NCBI GenBank assembly: GCA_013399855.1
Contig: VXAY01002043.1
Span: forward strand, 250,839-314,838
Direction of reading: 5' to 3'
Length of the DNA: 64,000 nucleotides
Source: Oxyruncus cristatus
Lineage: Eukaryota; Chordata; Aves; Passeriformes; Cotingidae
Shown one piece after another: positions 35,101 to 46,404 of the stretch. The position numbers and the translations under genes were made by a program. Numbering within the stretch: position 1 is the first letter of the stretch; each line of letters begins with the position of its first letter. Under the pieces are notes generated by a model, which had not been told where the DNA came from, searched no databases, and saw nothing but the letters and a program-made list of their open reading frames with translations.

Positions 35101-36692
35101 TCAGATCAAGGTCAAAACTACCAAGAAAAACGTTGGACAGATGCAGCCATTTCTGTAATGGTGTCATAAATAAATAAGTCTTGTTGCAAGCTTTGGGACA
35201 TCATCTCAAAATCCAGGCTTATCAAGTCAAAATATCTGTTACAGGTGAATATAGGTAGGATATTCCCTAAAAATGGTTGTCAACATTACTTTAGTATCCT
35301 TAGGTGGACCTCTAAGACTGATTTTTGAGATAGCCATGTGCAACAAAAATATTTTTACCAGGAAGATTAGCTTCTACACAGAATAACTATTCTGTTTCTG
35401 ACTCCTACATCCTAGTAAATGAACATCTGCATCCTTCTTTGTGCTAAAAACTATGTGGAGCACACGGTAAATCCAGATAATTATAAAATTATCTTCCCCA
35501 TTTAGGGTTGAAATCAGGTCAATTTTTTTGCTTATTGGGCCAATAGTGGCTGAAATAAAGTGTTGGTTATAAATTACTGGTGTTTCACTGTGATAATGAT
35601 AAAGTAAATTATTTTATAAAACTAATTTAGTATTTTAATAGCAACATAACTGAGATTTATTTGAACAATTTTTACACTCTTGACTAGTAACCCTTTTATT
35701 GATGAGTTAATGGCCAGCAAGATAAATTAGGCTCTGTCAGCTTTACCCAATGCCTTATAACTATTCACATTGGTCATTAACTGGTTGATTGGTAAAGTGT
35801 TTTATTATTGCTTTGGAAATATTACCTAAAATGAAGCACAGTAATTTCTGTTCCTTTATCATTTTTATTTTGATGGCTTGACTTCTTTTAATCAAAATAT
35901 GTGATGCACATTGAGAACCCAAAATCTAAGCAGTTAATGTGATTTAAACTGAAACCATCAGAGTTACTTTTCAAACACAGACTTGAAGTAGTGGCCCATT
36001 TATGCCCTGTGAAAACGTTTGGATCCACAGAGAGATTAAGTCTGCTACAAAAAAGTCCACATGCCCTCAACCGTAAAAGGTCTGGATACATTTGATAAGG
36101 TAGCAATTACTTTCTAATTGAGTTTTATGAAACTGTTTTTCTTAGTATTCACACGAGTTCAGGTAGTTGTTTCTTCCTTAACCTGTTGAAAATGTGCTTA
36201 TCTAAGAAACAAAATGGGTATACAGTGCAACAGTTTCCTCCTCAAACTTTTTGACTTTTTAAGGTAATATTTTACTTTCTATATGTTCCTACATGCAGCC
36301 TGTAATGAAGCCAAATTCACAAGTCACAGAGAATTCCTGCTCTTTGAATCAAGTGAATATCTGACAGAGAAGAACGTATACTTGTAATTAAGAAAGCTGC
36401 AGTGTGAGTTTTCACAATGCATCTTATGTTAGTAATTTGTTAACAGCCTTTTCTTAATTGTGGCAGTTGTCAACTTGTCTTGCTATTCTATTCTAAAACC
36501 AAACACTGTTTTGGTCTCTAATTCATTTAAGTCATCTCTGCTATATTGTTTAATCGAGAATATTAACAGTCACAACGTCTTGTTGAAGTTGGATAGGGTC
36601 AAGTAAAGAGGGAAAGAGGTTATGCGAATTTTGGATTTCCTAAATAAGTAACTCAAAACAACCTAAACCAACAATAACAAGGTATCTACTGA

Positions 36693-36713
36693 TTTTTTTT
36701 TTTTTTTTTTTTT
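36693..36713. repeat. poly-T tract (21 T)
   Basis: Uninterrupted T run. No retrotransposed sequence was recognised beside it. Confidence 0.8.
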
Positions 36714-37098
36714 GGTGATGTGAATATTCCCCAATGAAGCACAATGAAAGAACATCACAGATAATATCTGACTGCGACCAGAGGTAGCTAAACTCAGTTG
36801 TCTTTTCCCAGCCACAAAATTCTGCAGTTGTGTGTCTGATATCTCTTGAAGGGTTCAGGAGAATCATTGGAGAACTCATTAAGTTATGACTGCAGGAATT
36901 CTGCCCTCCCTCTCACATTAAATAGTTCCCATTACTAATTAAATATTTTTCATGCATCATACAGGGTGGTTTACAGTCCTTTACACGCTTTCCCCAAGGA
37001 CCTCTAGAGCTCTCATCACCATTCTGTTTGATCACATTGAGCTTTACTACATCCACTCCCAGTGCAATTCATACCAACTCTAAGAGAATCTGCGTGAT

Positions 37099-37194
37099 GG
37101 GCTCATACTGCACAAAGAGCACCCTCAGCACTGCACCAGCTACCGCAAAGGAAATTAACTCTATCCCAGATGAAACCCAGATGAAACCTGGACA
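37099..37194. mobile_element. orphan LTR end fragment
   Basis: CACCAGCTACCGCAAAGGAA and TTAACTCTATCCCAG, ending in GAAACCTGGACA, resemble the terminal 50-60 bases of the same LTR family as the insertion at 38166-39404, whose end reads AAAGTTAACTCTGTTCCAG. No matching left end was found upstream, so this is an isolated remnant. Confidence 0.45.
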
Positions 37195-37491
37195 GTCAGG
37201 GATTTAATTTTTACTTTCTCAGGAGTCTTACTGGAGAATAGTGGGTTCCTTTGATTTCTCATCGTGTCAGTTTGTGTTCAATCTCTTGGAAAGCCTTCAA
37301 GCATGAATGCACATCTATAAAAGATCAGATCCAGTTTCCAAGGGTTCTCAGGAATTGGATTACTTTGTTATCTGCACGGGCACACGCAGGGAAAATTTGG
37401 TTGCTCAAATATCTTGCAGTGAGAAAACAAGGACAAATTGAAAAAACATTGTTAATTGGAAAAAAAAAAAAAAAGAAAGAAAAAAAAAGAA

Positions 37492-37499
37492 NNNNNNNN
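37492..37499. other. assembly gap (8 N)
   Basis: Eight Ns inside an A/G-rich low-complexity run. The duplicate copy at 38119-38150 crosses the equivalent place without a gap. Confidence 0.99.
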
Positions 37500-37534
37500 A
37501 GAAAGAAAAAAAAAGAAGCAACAGACTGAGCCTG

Positions 37535-37897
37535 TGTCATGGTTTAACCCCAGATGGCAACTAAGCACCACACAGGTGCTCACTCATTCCCCCACCCCAG
37601 TGGGATGGGGAAAGTGAATTGGAAGGGAAGTAGTGAAAAAACTTGCAGGTTGAGAAAAGAACAGTTTAATAATGAACATAAACATTATTATTTATTATTA
37701 TTATTTATTATTATTAAATGAAAAGGAAAATAACAAAGAGAGATAAATAAAACCTAAGAAAGAGAAGCAATGCAAATGAAAGCAATTGCTTATCACCAAC
37801 CAACCAATGCTCGAACAGTCTCTGAGCAGCATTCCCCCCACCAACCTTCTCCACAGTTTTATCCCTGAGCATGATGCCATGTGGTCTGGAATATCCC
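37535..37897. mobile_element. partial copy of the TGTCATGGTTTAACC LTR
   Basis: It starts TGTCATGGTTTAACCCCAG after the pentamer GCCTG (37530-37534). It carries CCCCAGTGGGATGGGGAAAG, the ATT repeat and 'GCATGATGCCATGTGGTCTGG', then stops at the N at 37898. The middle part (37754-37897) is not present in the second copy. It therefore probably belongs to the same physical LTR as 38166-39404, split by assembly. Confidence 0.8.
37684..37717. repeat. ATT microsatellite inside the LTR
   Basis: Impure (ATT)n/(ATTT)n. The same repeat is at 38315-38348 in the duplicate copy. Confidence 0.9.
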
Positions 37898-37898
37898 N
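37898..37898. other. single-N join
   Basis: One N between two copies of the same block. Confidence 0.99.
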
Positions 37899-38160
37899 TG
37901 GGTTCCTTTGATTTCTCATCGTGTCAGTTTGTGTTCAATCTCTTGGAAAGCCTTCAAGCATGAATGCACATCTATAAAAGATCAGATCCAGTTTCCAAGG
38001 GTTCTCAGGAATTGGATTACTTTGTTATCTGCACGGGCACACGCAGGGAAAATTTGGTTGCTCAAATATCTTGCAGGGAGAAAACAAGGACAAATTGAAA
38101 AAACAATGTTAATTGGAAAAAAAAAAAAAAAGAAAGAAAAAAAAAGAAGCAACAGACTGA

Positions 38161-38165
38161 GCCTG
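38161..38165. repeat. left target-site duplication GCCTG
   Basis: GCCTG directly before the LTR start, matched by GCCTG at 39405-39409 directly after its end. The same pentamer stands before the partial copy at 37535. Confidence 0.8.
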
Positions 38166-38439
38166 TGTCATGGTTTAACCCCAGATGGCAACTAAGCACC
38201 ACACAGGTGCTCACTCATTCCCCCACCCCAGTGGGATGGGGAAAGTGAATTGGAAGGGAAGTAGTGAAAAAACTTGCAGGTTGAGAAAAGAACAGTTTAA
38301 TAATGAACATAAACATTATTATTTATTATTATTATTTATTATTATTAAATGAAAAGGAAAATAACAAAGAGAGATAAATAAAACACAAGAAAGACTAAGA
38401 GTTGCAATAGAAGACAATTTCTCACCAACAACCAACCAA

Positions 38440-38440
38440 N
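38440..38440. other. single-N join within the LTR
   Basis: One N inside the LTR. The sequence on its two sides is not continuous when compared with the partial copy at 37754-37897, so LTR sequence is missing here. Confidence 0.95.
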
Positions 38441-38650
38441 ACTGCTCAACAATAATGAAAACATTCCTGATTTGTCAACACTATTTCCAGCACAAATCCA
38501 GGACTCAGCCCAACATCACCTACCATGAAGAAAGTTAACTCTGTTCCAGTGTTATGATCCAGTTATTAGGGATGTCTCTGCCCAAACCAAGGCGCAAATG
38601 AGACTGTATGACCAAGTCAACAATACAGATTTTTTTTAACAGTAAATGTG

Positions 38651-39041
38651 AGGTGGAGAGACAGAAACAAATAGAAAAGGGGTGTGTTGGGGGTGGCAGG
38701 TGGTGAGAGAGACAGAGAGAGAGATGGAAAGATCAGGCAGAAGATAATCACCACCTGTGGATCCAACAGTATGCTCTTGGTCCTTCTTCACTCTGGGCTT
38801 CTTGGTGGTGGAAGTCCCACAGTCATTCTTCTGGAGGTACCACTTNAGGTGGAGAGACAGAAACAAATAGAAAAGGGGTGTGTTGGGGGTGGCAGGTGGT
38901 GAGAGAGACAGAGAGAGAGATGGAAAGATCAGGCAGAAGATAATCACCACCTGTGGATCCAACAGTATGCTCTTGGTCCTTCTTCACTCTGGGCTTCTTG
39001 GTGGTGGAAGTCCCACAGTCATTCTTCTGGAGGTACCACTT
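38651..39041. other. 195-base block repeated around a single N
   Basis: 38651-38845 and 38847-39041 read as identical, separated only by the N at 38846. This is a likely unmerged contig overlap. Confidence 0.85.
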
Positions 39042-39069
39042 TCACACAGTCTGAGTTCTGGGTGTCCAT

Positions 39070-39131
39070 GGGGTGGTCACAAGTGCCATTCCCAGAACTT
39101 GGGGTGGTCACAGGTGCCATTCCCATAACTT
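39070..39131. repeat. 31-base tandem repeat, two copies
   Basis: Units at 39070-39100 and 39101-39131 start GGGGTGGTCACA and differ at two positions (AAGTGCC/AGGTGCC and CAGAACTT/CATAACTT). A third unit begins GGGGTGGT and then diverges. The repeat is internal to the nested LTR. Confidence 0.85.
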
Positions 39132-39504
39132 GGGGTGGTATGTGTATGAGCAGTTGCTTAGTTACCCAAAGTTTGCCACTGGGAATTTTTGTCTGGATGC
39201 ATAAAATAGGATGTGCTAAGCAGATCTTACCTCTGGCAGGCCTAGAATTAGTGCCTTCCTGCCACAAATTCATCCCTTCTGTGCTTTATCTCAAGTTCCC
39301 CCTGTGGTGGCTTATCTCACAACGAGTTCATTCCGTGGCCTTGTCAGTGTTTGAGAAAGGAAACTGTGCTCTTTCAGTCCTTACATGCAGCCAGAACCAG
39401 CACAGCCTGACTGGTACCAATCTGAGACTACTGATTTTGTCTGTGAATGTCTCCCCTTTGATTTCATAAGGAAAATACAAGAAATTGAACAGGATTCATG
39501 AAAA

Positions 39505-39725
39505 TCTGTAGATTTGCAAGGACTAAAATAGGTCATCTAGTCTGGTCACATGTACAAAGCAAGAATAAATAAAATGTGTTGCTTATGGCCTTGACCAATT
39601 AAATTTTTAATGTTTTCAAGGATGGAGATCCCACAGTGTCTCTGGAGTCCTGTTCCAATATTTAGCCTTCTTTCCATTAAATATTGACCTGGACTCCTGG
39701 CTCTTAGTGGTTTCTCCTTTTGATC
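39505..39725 (-). mobile_element. very old CR1-like 3' fragment (minus strand)
   Basis: Weak antisense CR1 order: CTAAAATAGGTCATCTAGTC, then TTTCAAGGATGGAGATCCCA and CTCTGGAGTCCTGTTCCAAT. The terminal repeat is lost. The match is to the general pattern only. Confidence 0.5.
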
Positions 39726-41789
39726 CACATTTTGATTCTTTCTGATGGCATACAGTCCACTTACCTGTTATGATAGCTTCTTACCTGGTACCTAAGCACC
39801 TCAGCTAAAGCATGTGGGAGACAAATACTAAATGTGATTCAGGGAAGAGCACCAGGCGCTCCTGAGAGCCTGCATAGTAACCTTCTCCCACAGGAGGTCT
39901 CTCTTAGAAGAGGACTTTGATGCGCCACAATAGTTGTCCCAGATGGAGTTGCTGTTATGTCAAAGAGTCCATATTCACAGCCAGTGAAGGACCAATGCTC
40001 AGCTCCAAAAATAGGGATATTTAACTCATGGAGGAAAGTGGCTTGTTTTTCCTTAAGTCTGTCTATTTATTTTCCTTAAAGCTACAAAAATAAGAATCAT
40101 TATTCATCTTTCCTCTTGGTTCTAAGTCTAAAGAGGTTTTTTTGAGTGATTAGTTCAGACTAGATGATTTAGTGATATCTACTGATGGTGGAAATAACTC
40201 AGTCTCATATGGAACATCCAGCCCTTGCCTCTGAAAGGATATTAATGTTTCTGTCCCAAGACAGTTTGCAGCAAGAGAGAGTACAAATGTCCTATCTCTG
40301 TATAGATCTTAATGGTTTTATTCAGGTTAATGAATGAGACCCTGAAAAATCCACATGGCTTATTGAGTGGTCTAGGAGATATGTTTATATGTAGGTAAGT
40401 TCTGACAGTTTTTTTTTTTCTTCCTTTTTTTTCCCTATACTCATTAGCTTACAAAAATTGTATTCAGCGTTAGCTGACCTAAGGAGCACATTTATATTTG
40501 CTCAGGCAGCAAAAATGTAGACAAGGAAATGTCTTTTTCAGTAACATAAAGACAGATGAGGCATACAAGGAGAGTCTTTAGAATAATAATTATTTAACTA
40601 ACTTAATTAGTCTCTGCTTAAATCAAAAGACAGGCTGATAACACCAGCAAGTTGATTTATATCCACTGAGGTTAAAACATTTAAAACATACACAAAGGGT
40701 TTCTCCAGGGTTTTGTGTTATGTTTATGGACTTTGGAATAGAGCAGAATCTATCTAGCCAAACAAAACAGAATATTGTGGGCATATGTAAAGCAGATTTT
40801 TACAAAGCATTTCAGAATTTTGACAGAAATCTAACAGAAATATATCATCCACTTCCCCAAAATGAAGTCAAACACAAAGGTCAAGAAAGGTACTATGTTG
40901 TTTCTGTTGCAGCAGCACTCAGATTGACATAGGGTCCCTAAACATGAAGTGTTTTCAAAGCCCCAAGTCAATCCTCCGTTCAAAAACAGACAGACCAGAA
41001 AAAGAAAGAGAGTAGGAAACAACATCCTTATTTTATAAGCGGAGAAATAAAACTCTCCAAAGTAACACAGGGAATCTGTGAAAGCAGCCAACTGAAACTT
41101 AAGTCTGCCACTTTGCAATTCATTTAAAAAAGAATTTGAATATAGGATAGATTTGATTTAAATGAGCATGCAAAGGTACTGTGGAAACCTCAGAGAAATG
41201 CAGTCAAACATTCACAGCTGGCCACATAAATTGGTTAGTTCCTGTGCCTATTGATTCACTTGCATTGGGCTGAGAAGGTTTCCAAAAGATATAGGATTTT
41301 TTTTTTTTTTTTTTTTTTGCATTTCTCTACATGGTGTGGGTTGTCACAGAGATTATTTCAAACTCACTCTAACAGGTCAGGGTATGGGATATGTATAGAT
41401 GTTTTTGAAAATTCAGGCAAAAATATTACTTCGATCATTTTGGGCCATCTGTCAATGGTTTAGCTCTGTGACTTCTGCACGGTTTTTATCAACCCATAAA
41501 TTTTGCTAATAGGTAAGAAAAGTTTGCACAGACAAAACAGATCTCCTTGACATGGGGATTAATATTAAAATTTATTGCTATACGATAAGAACTAAGGGAA
41601 TATTTATATACATGACAACTCTAATTAGTTTCCCTTATGATAACAAATTCACATGTTTACAAATACCACCCCTCCTTCTTTTCTTCAAAAACAGTCTAGA
41701 GGAAGAAGGCGAAGAAAAACTCTTTAAGGTAACAGTTCCAAATCACTGCAGCTCGAAAATCTCTCTATCTCTCTACGCCAGAACGTAGG
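39726..41789. other. non-coding, no recognised element
   Basis: Unique-looking DNA with a T22 run at 41297-41318. No gene or named repeat was recognised. Confidence 0.45.
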
Positions 41790-42620
41790 GGAGTCTACCT
41801 CCCACTTCCAGCTGCTTGTCTACAGCTACCGAGGTTTTACCATGGGCTTTGAGGGAACACTTGGATCACCATGTCGTCACCATGGAATATAGGGCTCCAT
41901 AGAGGTTCATTCCATGAGGAGTTTCAGGGGAGTTTCCTAAGAAAGAGTCCCCACCCCTCCCCGGTCACAGGGGTTCTGGGTTTCTTTTGGCTCAGTCCAT
42001 CCCCAAGAAGACTCTCCGGTGCTGTGCTCTGCTGCTCCAAGTAGCCTCTTCTCTCATTCTCTGGAATTCCTCTGACTTTCTGTTTTTTGGCCAGACACCC
42101 AATCTTGGCTCTTGGCCACAGTCAGTTACTCTAATTCACCACGGCTCCCCCATTCACAGTGAAAGGGGTCATCCTGCCCTCACACCCCGTCCGACATTGC
42201 ACCAGGCCCCGCAGTACTGGGGGCTTAGTGTTGGGCTCAGCCCTCGGACCGAGGCCCAAGGTCATGAGGGGCTCGGCCCCTCAATGGAGAGTTGACTGGC
42301 TTTGTCATTTTGTGGCTGTAATTCTTCTGCAGTTTGCTGCATGTGGCTTCCAGGTGATTTAGTTTTGGCTTTAAGCCATCCTTGCCCTCCCTGGGCCAGG
42401 CTAGACCCCAGCAGGGCCGCACGTCTGGGCCCAGCCGGGCCGGGATGTGCCACCATGTTATCTCCTTAATTTCTTCTGCACAACTCATCTTCTTTTCTGG
42501 TTTGTTAAATATGTTATTCGTAGAGACATCACAGAAGTCTTTGATTGGCTGCTTAGCTGGAATTTCATGTGGAGTTAACCATTTTCTACCCCAATACTGG
42601 GGCGATGGGCTAAACCACAA
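41790..42620. mobile_element. GC-rich LTR-like island, probably ERV-derived
   Basis: About 830 bases clearly richer in GC than the AT-rich flanks, with a sharp change on both sides. Stretches such as GGCTCGGCCCCTCAATGGAG, GACTGGCTTTGTCATTTTGT and GTGGAGTTAACCATTTTCTA remind me of avian ERV LTR sequence. I could not find TG...CA ends with a target duplication. Open frames of up to 129 codons cross it on both strands with no recognised product. A decayed CpG island is the alternative. Confidence 0.45.
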
Positions 42621-45600
42621 CAGCATCTTATGGGAACACTCACTGAAGTATGAAAGGATGCTGAATGCAAGTGATCATGTAATTAGCAGTGTTGGTGCTT
42701 TTTTCTTTTCATCACAGCTTAGTGATTCAATGTGATGTTCAGTGGAAAACTGTTAGGCACTACTTGGCTGTCTCTGTCAGAAACATCAGGGGAAGAATCT
42801 GAGGTATCTGATTTATCAGTGGTGCCAAAACCAAGGAGTAACCAAGGAATTCCTAGTGGCCATGTTGTGTGACAAGTAACACTATATTCGTCAAGTCCAT
42901 GTTTATTTGAAAGACTACGCATCTGCAGAAAATAAAATAATGCTAACCAGCAATGTTAGAAGATTATATGGACAGAACGATCATCCCTTTGGGAAGAAAA
43001 AAAAATATTTATTTTATTCAAGTTTAATGTGTTTTTCACCTGGCTCTTATTTATTTTTGCTGTTTACAACCCTTCTAAACACTCTCAAAAAGAAAAGAAA
43101 GTTTCCTTTTATTCCTAAATATTTTAATATAGCTGTTCTCTTGCTGGGAACGACTGTGGGGGTTTTTTCCCAGCCAACTCAATAAGTTCCACCCACGCAG
43201 AGCTTAGAGGGTAATGAAATTAAAATTATGTGGCATTCTCTTGTCTTGCATAATAAAAGAGTGAAAATGGGAGCAGAAAGTAAAAAGATTGCATCAGAAT
43301 TAGTCTTAACTTATGATTAACTCATAAATGTAAATGTTTTTGTTTAAAAATAAAGAACCAATAGAATAAAAGTAGTGTTAGAAAAGAGTGTGTAAAAACA
43401 GGTGAATAAATAACATATTTCTTGACTTGCTTTAGTAATCAATATATTAGAAATATGGTCCAGAGAGTGTATGATAAATCAAATCTTTTGCCCATCTCTC
43501 TCCCTCCCTCTTTCTCACACACACTTTCACACAACACTGAAGTAGACAGAAAGTTTTTGAGGAAGAAAACAAGGTTATGTTTAAATTTCTTTTGTTTGGC
43601 TTGTGTCTGTTCCTCCAGAAAATATGGCAAAAGAAAGGATCTAAGGTGTTATAATAATATTTTTCCTTCCACCTTCCTCCTACAGTTCCCAGGAAAAATG
43701 GTGAAAATTAGTTCTTCAGTGAAAGGAATTGCTCATAACGTATATATAACCACATGAAAATTCACACTTCTTTCTGTCACATATTAAAAAAATAATTACG
43801 AAGTATTTGGGGTTTTGTAACCTTTTAGATTTGTTTTTGGTTTTGTTTTGTTTTATTTGAAGTGTAGCTTTTATTCTAATTTTTTTCATTAAACACATAG
43901 TTAGTGATCTGCCGATTTTTTTTTTTTAATCCATGATGATATCTTGATGAATACTGAGGGGTAGCAGATCAGTCCCTCGAATATACCCCCTTAGTGTCCT
44001 TTGAACTGTACCCAAAACTATAATTTTCTGCCATAGAATTCACCTTTATAGACAGATAAGAAATTCTAAAGTTGAATCTTTATTTTCTCTGCCATTCACA
44101 GCTTGATCAATTGATTGAAAAAAAAAAAATCACTCAACAGCTCTTTGCCTTTTTAATCCTTCTGGAATGAAAATATCTTTTCCCTCATGTCAGTAAGATC
44201 AGTTGCAAAGAAATTCCTACACAGAGATACATGAAAGATGTTACTCGGATATTACCAGTGAAATCAAATGAATGTTTCATTCAAGTAGTATTATTTTCTC
44301 CAGATTTGAGGATGGATCAATGGAGAAAATTCACCTTAATATGATATTCTAATCAATAGAGTTGTCTAAGAAATTAATGTGGCTCAATATATTTATCAAT
44401 TTAATTAGCAGACAAGTCAGTTTTAGACTAAATTAGTAATCTCAGAATAGTTGTATTCTCAGTATTTCATAAGACCATAAATCAATAAAATTTACTTGTT
44501 TCTCTTTAAATTAATTTCCTAAGAAAATATTTGTTAGTTTCTATAGAGAGGAGCTTCATAATTAAAACACAATAACATGTTAAGGTGATAAAGGACTACA
44601 ATGTTGACTGGAATTATGTGCAAATGAAAAGTGAATTTTCAAGGACCAAAAATGAAACATTGAAAAGGATCATACTGAGGATTTTACATATGTTTTTGGA
44701 ACTTTTTAATATTTAAAATGTGGATTTTATGGGAAAATATCTTTTTAATTTGCTTGTTTGTTTTCTCAAGAGTTTCTCACAATGAAAGAACCTGGGGAGA
44801 ACTGAAGAACTTTTACTATGAGGTTTTGAACTTGCTTTTTGCTTAACTGGAGGCACTCTACTGTGTCAATTTCTTCAGCATTTCCTATTTACAATGTACA
44901 AAACCCTGCCATGAATTTCATGTGTAAAGGAGAAAGGTCAGTTTTCAGTGCATTTTAGCTATTTCTCTCCATAATAATCTTATCTTGTTGCTAAAAAAGG
45001 CATGAGAGCTGCTTTGTCTCTGACTACTTTACCACTATTAAATGCATATTTTATTTATAGACCATATCTTTATGTTGCTGGAAGCACATTATCGTTATAT
45101 GCCTGAAGTTGCCAATATGGAAAACATCAATTGGTCTTTCAGCTTCAAGTAACATGTTTCAATGAGTGAAATAATATATGACTTCACCATTTATTTAAAT
45201 ATAATTAAGAACTTGGAAACTTTATCATTATCATCATGCAGAATACCTGTGAAAGAAACAGATATGACTCTGGAAGTTCCAAGTTTCAGTATTTAGTGTG
45301 AGCACAAGAGATACCATTGTTTTCTCAAACATAATTAATTAATTCCACAATTGTGTGGTTAATGTGTTAAATTTTGCAGTCTGCAATTGTGAAATGTTCA
45401 GTCCCTATTTAGGACTTGAATACACAGCAGTCAAGTTGACTCTGGTTAAAAATTTTGTCTAGAAAGCTCAGCTGGAGAGAGATTTCCATTCCCAAATTAT
45501 ACATGAGATCAGTTGCACATTTACACAGTTCTCAAATGATGACTAGATGGATCTTAATAAAGCAGTAAAGAGAAAATTCAATCTAAAATTAATTTAAATG

Positions 45601-45907
45601 ATTCATAAATCTGTATGTTGAAATCCTCAAATTAATAATTTTCAAGCATTTTCCTTTTTTTTTTTTTTTTTCATAACTGTTCTTGTTCTTATTCAAATGT
45701 TTGACATTGAAGTCATGGAACAGCATCTTAAAAGGAAAATAATTTTTTTATCTCCCTTCTGCCTGAAAAGTTTATTTTCACTTTCAGTGATTGTACTGAT
45801 ATTAGTGGAAAGCACGAAAAGCAGAAAAAAATCCATATGCTCACGTACAGAGCTGTTTTCAGGGCCAAGGATTGCTGCACATGGGTAGTACTGTGGGGGA
45901 AAATGAG
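42621..45907. other. non-coding, no recognised element
   Basis: AT-rich, repeat-poor DNA. A T17 run lies at 45655-45671. Open frames of up to 111 codons are unrecognised. Confidence 0.45.
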
Positions 45908-46404
45908 AGCAGCCCCATAGAAAGGGACCTGGGGTTTGAGTCGATGGCAAGCTAGACATGAGCCAGCGGTGCCTTGGCAACCAAAAGGACCAACTGTGTC
46001 CTCAGGGGCATCAGGCCCAGCGTACCCAGCTGGTCAAGGGAGAGGATTGTCCCTCTTTGCTCTGCACCTCAAGTATGGGTGCAGTTTTAGGCACCTCAAA
46101 GGTGGAAGGACATAAAACTTAGAACATGTAGAGATAAGGGCAAACAAGATGGTGAAAGGCCTCAAGGGNGTTTGAGTCGATGGCAAGCTAGACATGAGCC
46201 AGCGGTGCCTTGGCAACCAAAAGGACCAACTGTGTCCTCAGGGGCATCAGGCCCAGCGTACCCAGCTGGTCAAGGGAGAGGATTGTCCCTCTTTGCTCTG
46301 CACCTCAAGTATGGGTGCAGTTTTAGGCACCTCAAAGGTGGAAGGACATAAAACTTAGAACATGTAGAGATAAGGGCAAACAAGATGGTGAAAGGCCTCA
46401 AGGG
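45908..46404 (+). mobile_element. CR1 LINE ORF2 fragment containing an N-separated duplication
   Basis: ATAGAAAGGGACCTGGGGTT is followed by decayed reverse-transcriptase C-terminal sequence (GATGGCAAGCTAGACATGAG, CAAGATGGTGAAAGGCCTCA). The 235-base block 45934-46168 is repeated exactly as 46170-46404, with one N between. The CR1 therefore appears twice here only because of the join. The real element probably continues directly into the 3' part at 46405. Confidence 0.8.
46169..46169. other. single-N join
   Basis: One N between two identical 235-base blocks. Confidence 0.99.

Larger units (their letters stand above)
31141..37098. other. long non-coding stretch without recognised genes
   Basis: About 6 kb of AT-rich, repeat-poor DNA. 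It contains a hairpin-forming inverted repeat near 32071-32105, a G-rich run near 32840-32850 and a T21 tract at 36693-36713. Open frames are all below 85 codons and unrecognised. Confidence 0.5.
37242..37897. other. first copy of a duplicated block ending at a single N
   Basis: Bases 37242-37753 recur at 37899-38384 with very few differences: GCAGTGAG versus GCAGGGAG, AACATTG versus AACAATG, and an extra piece around the run of Ns at 37492-37499. The second copy begins immediately after the single N at 37898. This looks like two overlapping contigs or haplotypes placed side by side rather than a real tandem duplication. Both copies contain the same LTR left end and its left target site. Confidence 0.8.
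38550..39385. mobile_element. nested solo LTR (TGTTATGATCCAG type)
   Basis: It starts TGTTATGATCCAG and ends TCCTTACA, giving TG...CA ends. It is flanked by TCCAG (38545-38549) and TGCAG (39386-39390), a 5-base target duplication with one mismatch. It interrupts the final bases of the LTR at 38166-39404, so it inserted later. Inside it has an N-separated duplicate (38651-39041) and a 31-base tandem repeat at 39070-39131. No retroviral coding region was seen. Confidence 0.78.
38166..39404. mobile_element. solo LTR with target-site duplications, interrupted by another LTR
   Basis: The left end is TGTCATGGTTTAACC at 38166, preceded by GCCTG (38161-38165). The right end, CCAGAACCAGCACA, stops at 39404 and is followed by GCCTG (39405-39409). 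The perfect 5-base direct repeat and TG...CA ends define an integrated solo LTR. It is broken by an inserted LTR at 38550-39385. The body also contains an N at 38440, where central LTR sequence is missing. The family looks like a common avian ERV LTR. No gag, pol or env sequence lies between the ends. Confidence 0.85.

Noticed and set aside
39062..39469. 135-codon plus-strand open frame
   Set aside because: It runs through the nested LTR, its 31-base tandem repeat, both LTR ends and the target site, so it cannot be an ordinary gene. No retroviral protein similarity was seen.
42237..42626. 129-codon minus-strand frame and overlapping plus-strand frames in the GC-rich island
   Set aside because: Long frames are expected on several strands in GC-rich sequence with few stops. 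The products show no domain I recognise.
45340..45365. CACAATTGTG palindrome beside TTAATTAATTAA
   Set aside because: A 10-base palindrome in AT-rich sequence is expected by chance many times in 64 kb, and no second signal supports it.
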